This document shows positions 7,301-7,688 of a stretch of DNA of 7,688 nt, in pieces (position 1 is the stretch's first letter; each line of letters begins with the position of its first letter). The DNA is from an uncultured Clostridia bacterium (GTDB lineage: Bacteria > Bacillota > Clostridia > TANB77 > CAG-508): the NCBI GenBank assembly GCA_904419095.1, contig CAJFQT010000068.1, forward strand, positions 1 to 7,688. The letters run 5' to 3'. The notes beneath the pieces were generated by a model. That model saw only the letters and a program-made list of their open reading frames with translations, was not told the DNA's origin and made no database searches. The position numbers and the translations under genes are program-made.

Positions 7301-7688
7301 ATTTGATTTAGCACTAAGAAAATTCATAACAGCAGTAGATGATGAAGAAGTAACAACAAGAATACCAGAAGTAAGTTATAATGAAGAAGAAGGAAAAATA
7401 GAATACAATCACACAAAAGTACCAGTAAAAGTAGTAACAGGAGACATAGTAACATACACAATAAGAATCTTCAATGAAGGAGAAAAAGCAGGATATGCAA
7501 AAGAAGTAGCAGATGACATACCAGATGGACTAGAATTTTTACCAAACAATGAGACAAATCAAGAATATAGATGGGTAATGTATGATGCGGAAGGAAATGT
7601 AACACAAAATGTAGAAGAAGCAGAAAAAATAGTAACAGATTATCTATCAAAAGAACAAGGCGAAGCAAGAATGGAAGAAGATAGTACA
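4326..7688 (+). CDS. Large thioester-domain surface adhesin with tandem DUF11-like modules (3' end outside window)
   Basis: One frame stays open from here to the last base of the window, giving at least 1121 residues. Three in-frame ATGs lie at 4320, 4326 and 4332. I chose 4326 because AGGAG (4312-4316) is then 9 nt away; 4320 would leave only 3. Numbering is from 4326. Residues 1-28 are a signal peptide (MKMKRAVYLIAF, hydrophobic core, cut likely at QSKA). Residues about 60-280 match a Gram-positive thioester domain: Cys95 in DYYCVKAG and Gln194 in VQQAALWYF are the expected bond partners. From 310 come four modules starting FDMALRKYI, FDLKLTKRI, FDLALRKFI and FDLALRKFI, each containing a GDIVxYTIRIYNEG-like strand, LPxGLEF, and TNxAxITE then DRDS near the end; these resemble DUF11 (TIGR01451) repeats. 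Thioester proteins of this kind are known to bind host surfaces covalently. The anchor (sortase motif or membrane segment) would be beyond the window. Nearly every Arg is AGA and the protein is very acidic. Confidence 0.9.
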   Translation, partial: MKMKRAVYLIAFTIFFGLVMLFTNQSKAAVVNPPLYLGIQEYRTNTDPQNMAYGINNPDRNGSTTADIKGAKIWDIVKYNSLSDTNYDNSIDYYCVKAGIGFRNTGDKATYNVSYDFKAEKGTIAKTQNSVLKSLVSDEAYYKILAITDLMYIPGESTIEDRTALKNAALTAAGIDIDEFAIDITDTDIEAVQQAALWYFTNYDDEVWGAVYNQLGLENEGWFTYKTSGMSEYQSFKDYRLGEDLAGEQRTRQAVAIYNYLINTAKANEQSYKDGTAESRTKITLYANATDENTQPVIVIEKLPPEEKEFDMALRKYITKINGVELAEGSKRNPEIDESTLKTGTTATYKHRKDPVSVSTGTIVTYNITVYNEGEKSGRVTKIVDQLPTGLKFSKLNTSGFTPQYNETTNQVTITRNQNNVTNLQAYKEGALQSETIEIECEVTQKPDQNNNIVLTNVAWIAEEYDAEDNVTITNQEGADRDSEPSTIPDVNKDNMSDYKGTTNQTDLSQNIYYPGEQDDDDFEKLVLLPKAFDLKLTKRIVEVNGEEVPNRIESVDITNLANGSATTGTYNYNKEPVSVKQGDIVKYTLRIYNEGDIDGYASEISEDVPEGLEFLWSDKMDDELDADTTLTDEEKEAIKYNQGIWNIKEIDKETNRINMISTDYLAKGKGAELITDEANLIKAFDKTKGYKDTETEKNPDYKEVSVYMKVVSTQTAGTIIRNEAAITEDTDANGEPVDDRDSNPDEWVKYEDDEDYDNVVLEVFDLALRKFIAAVSPDVTIDDSDYLVNEDGTYERAPEVDTSELNTIGTDGQMITTATYNHPKTPVEVNKNDYVVYMLRVYNEGQIDGYASEITDYLPEYLEFVDGEFNNRYGWTVSGDGRTVTTNYLKDTLINKASEDNNGTIVLTYKEVPILCRVKDTAKVNENITNIAEITEYKDENKEDIIDRDSQADNVNVPSDEELPGYKDDEVGPYVPGQQDDDDFEKVIIKPFDLALRKFITAVDDEEVTTRIPEVSYNEEEGKIEYNHTKVPVKVVTGDIVTYTIRIFNEGEKAGYAKEVADDIPDGLEFLPNNETNQEYRWVMYDAEGNVTQNVEEAEKIVTDYLSKEQGEARMEEDST
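4500..5030 (+). other. Thioester domain (TED) of the adhesin
   Basis: Seen in the sequence: the Cys95 codon at 4608-4610 within DYYCVKAG, and the Gln194 codon at 4905-4907 within VQQAALWYF. The known thioester-domain signature is an aromatic-Cys motif followed about 100 residues later by a Gln-x-Ala-hydrophobic-Trp motif; Q194-A-A-L-W198 fits that spacing, whereas Q193 is one residue too far from the Trp. A helical segment QAVAIYNYLINTA further on and a QPVIVIE strand also fit the end of this domain. The domain edges given are approximate. Bond formation is inferred, not shown. Confidence 0.8.
6618..6652 (+). repeat. Near-identical direct repeat, copy 1 (start of module 3)
   Basis: This 35-bp stretch matches 7302-7336 at 34 of 35 positions, including 27 identical bases from the first. 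It encodes FDLALRKFI and the following residues at the start of modules 3 and 4. The copies are 684 bp apart, which is exactly 228 codons. Confidence 0.9.
7302..7336 (+). repeat. Near-identical direct repeat, copy 2 (start of module 4)
   Basis: Partner of the repeat at 6618-6652, with one mismatch (A at 7329 against G at 6645). Recombination between copies would delete or add exactly one in-frame module. Confidence 0.9.

Larger units (their letters stand above)
5253..7688 (+). repeat. Four tandem stalk modules of about 225 residues (fourth incomplete)
   Basis: Modules start at 5253, 5922, 6618 and 7302, that is residues 310, 533, 765 and 993, with spacing of 223, 232 and 228 residues. Each opens with an FDxxLxKxI strand, then a TYNHxKxPVxV segment, then GDxVxYxxRxYNEGxxxGYAxEI and a LPxGLEF turn, and, where complete, closes with NxAxI followed by DRDS (480-483, 740-743, 948-951). 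Acidic linkers join the modules; DDDDFEK occurs at both 519-525 and 981-987. The modules have clearly diverged from each other, so duplication is not recent for most of the length. Confidence 0.9.

Noticed and set aside
6082..7668. Several Leu-rich minus-strand frames that look like membrane proteins
   Set aside because: Their Leu richness follows from A-ending and purine-rich codons in the adhesin read backwards. They have no ribosome sites, and the plus frame is open without interruption and has repeated motifs.

Overview
The window is A+T-rich (roughly 30% G+C by eye). It has low-GC Gram-positive hallmarks: strong AGGAGG-type ribosome sites, TTGACA/TATAAT promoters, U-tract terminators, AGA for nearly all Arg and ATA for many Ile. 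It looks like chromosome from a member of the Clostridia (Bacillota). The genus cannot be fixed from sequence alone, and there is no rRNA, tRNA, transposase, phage gene or CRISPR array.

Layout. (1) Positions 1-117 hold the last 38 codons of tuf (EF-Tu), followed by a terminator. (2) Positions 246-776 hold a small charged protein of unknown function with its own promoter and its own terminator. (3) plsX (1001-2059) and acpP (2280-2522) point the same way, each with its own promoter. They work in one pathway: PlsX converts acyl-ACP to acyl-phosphate for phospholipid synthesis and releases ACP. A 22-bp perfect hairpin closes this block. (4) On the minus strand, 3965-2718 encodes a secreted D-alanyl-D-alanine carboxypeptidase of the penicillin-binding protein 5/DacF type, which trims peptidoglycan stem peptides. 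(5) Divergent from it, after an intergenic region with two candidate promoters and a palindrome, a very long open frame starts at 4326 and runs off the window end without a stop. It encodes at least 1121 residues of a surface adhesin: signal peptide, an N-terminal thioester domain with a Cys-Gln pair, then four tandem modules of about 225 residues (the fourth cut by the window edge).

The adhesin is the most interesting object. It appears to combine a predicted covalent host-binding (thioester) head with a stalk whose modules carry conserved Lys, Asp and Asn where intramolecular isopeptide bonds could form. The architecture class is known in Gram-positive bacteria. What deserves follow-up here is the module-to-module variation, near-identical DNA repeats that could drive length variation, and the leader upstream. 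The rest is housekeeping apart from the unrecognised 176-residue protein. I see no evidence of a defence system, mobile element or biosynthetic cluster.
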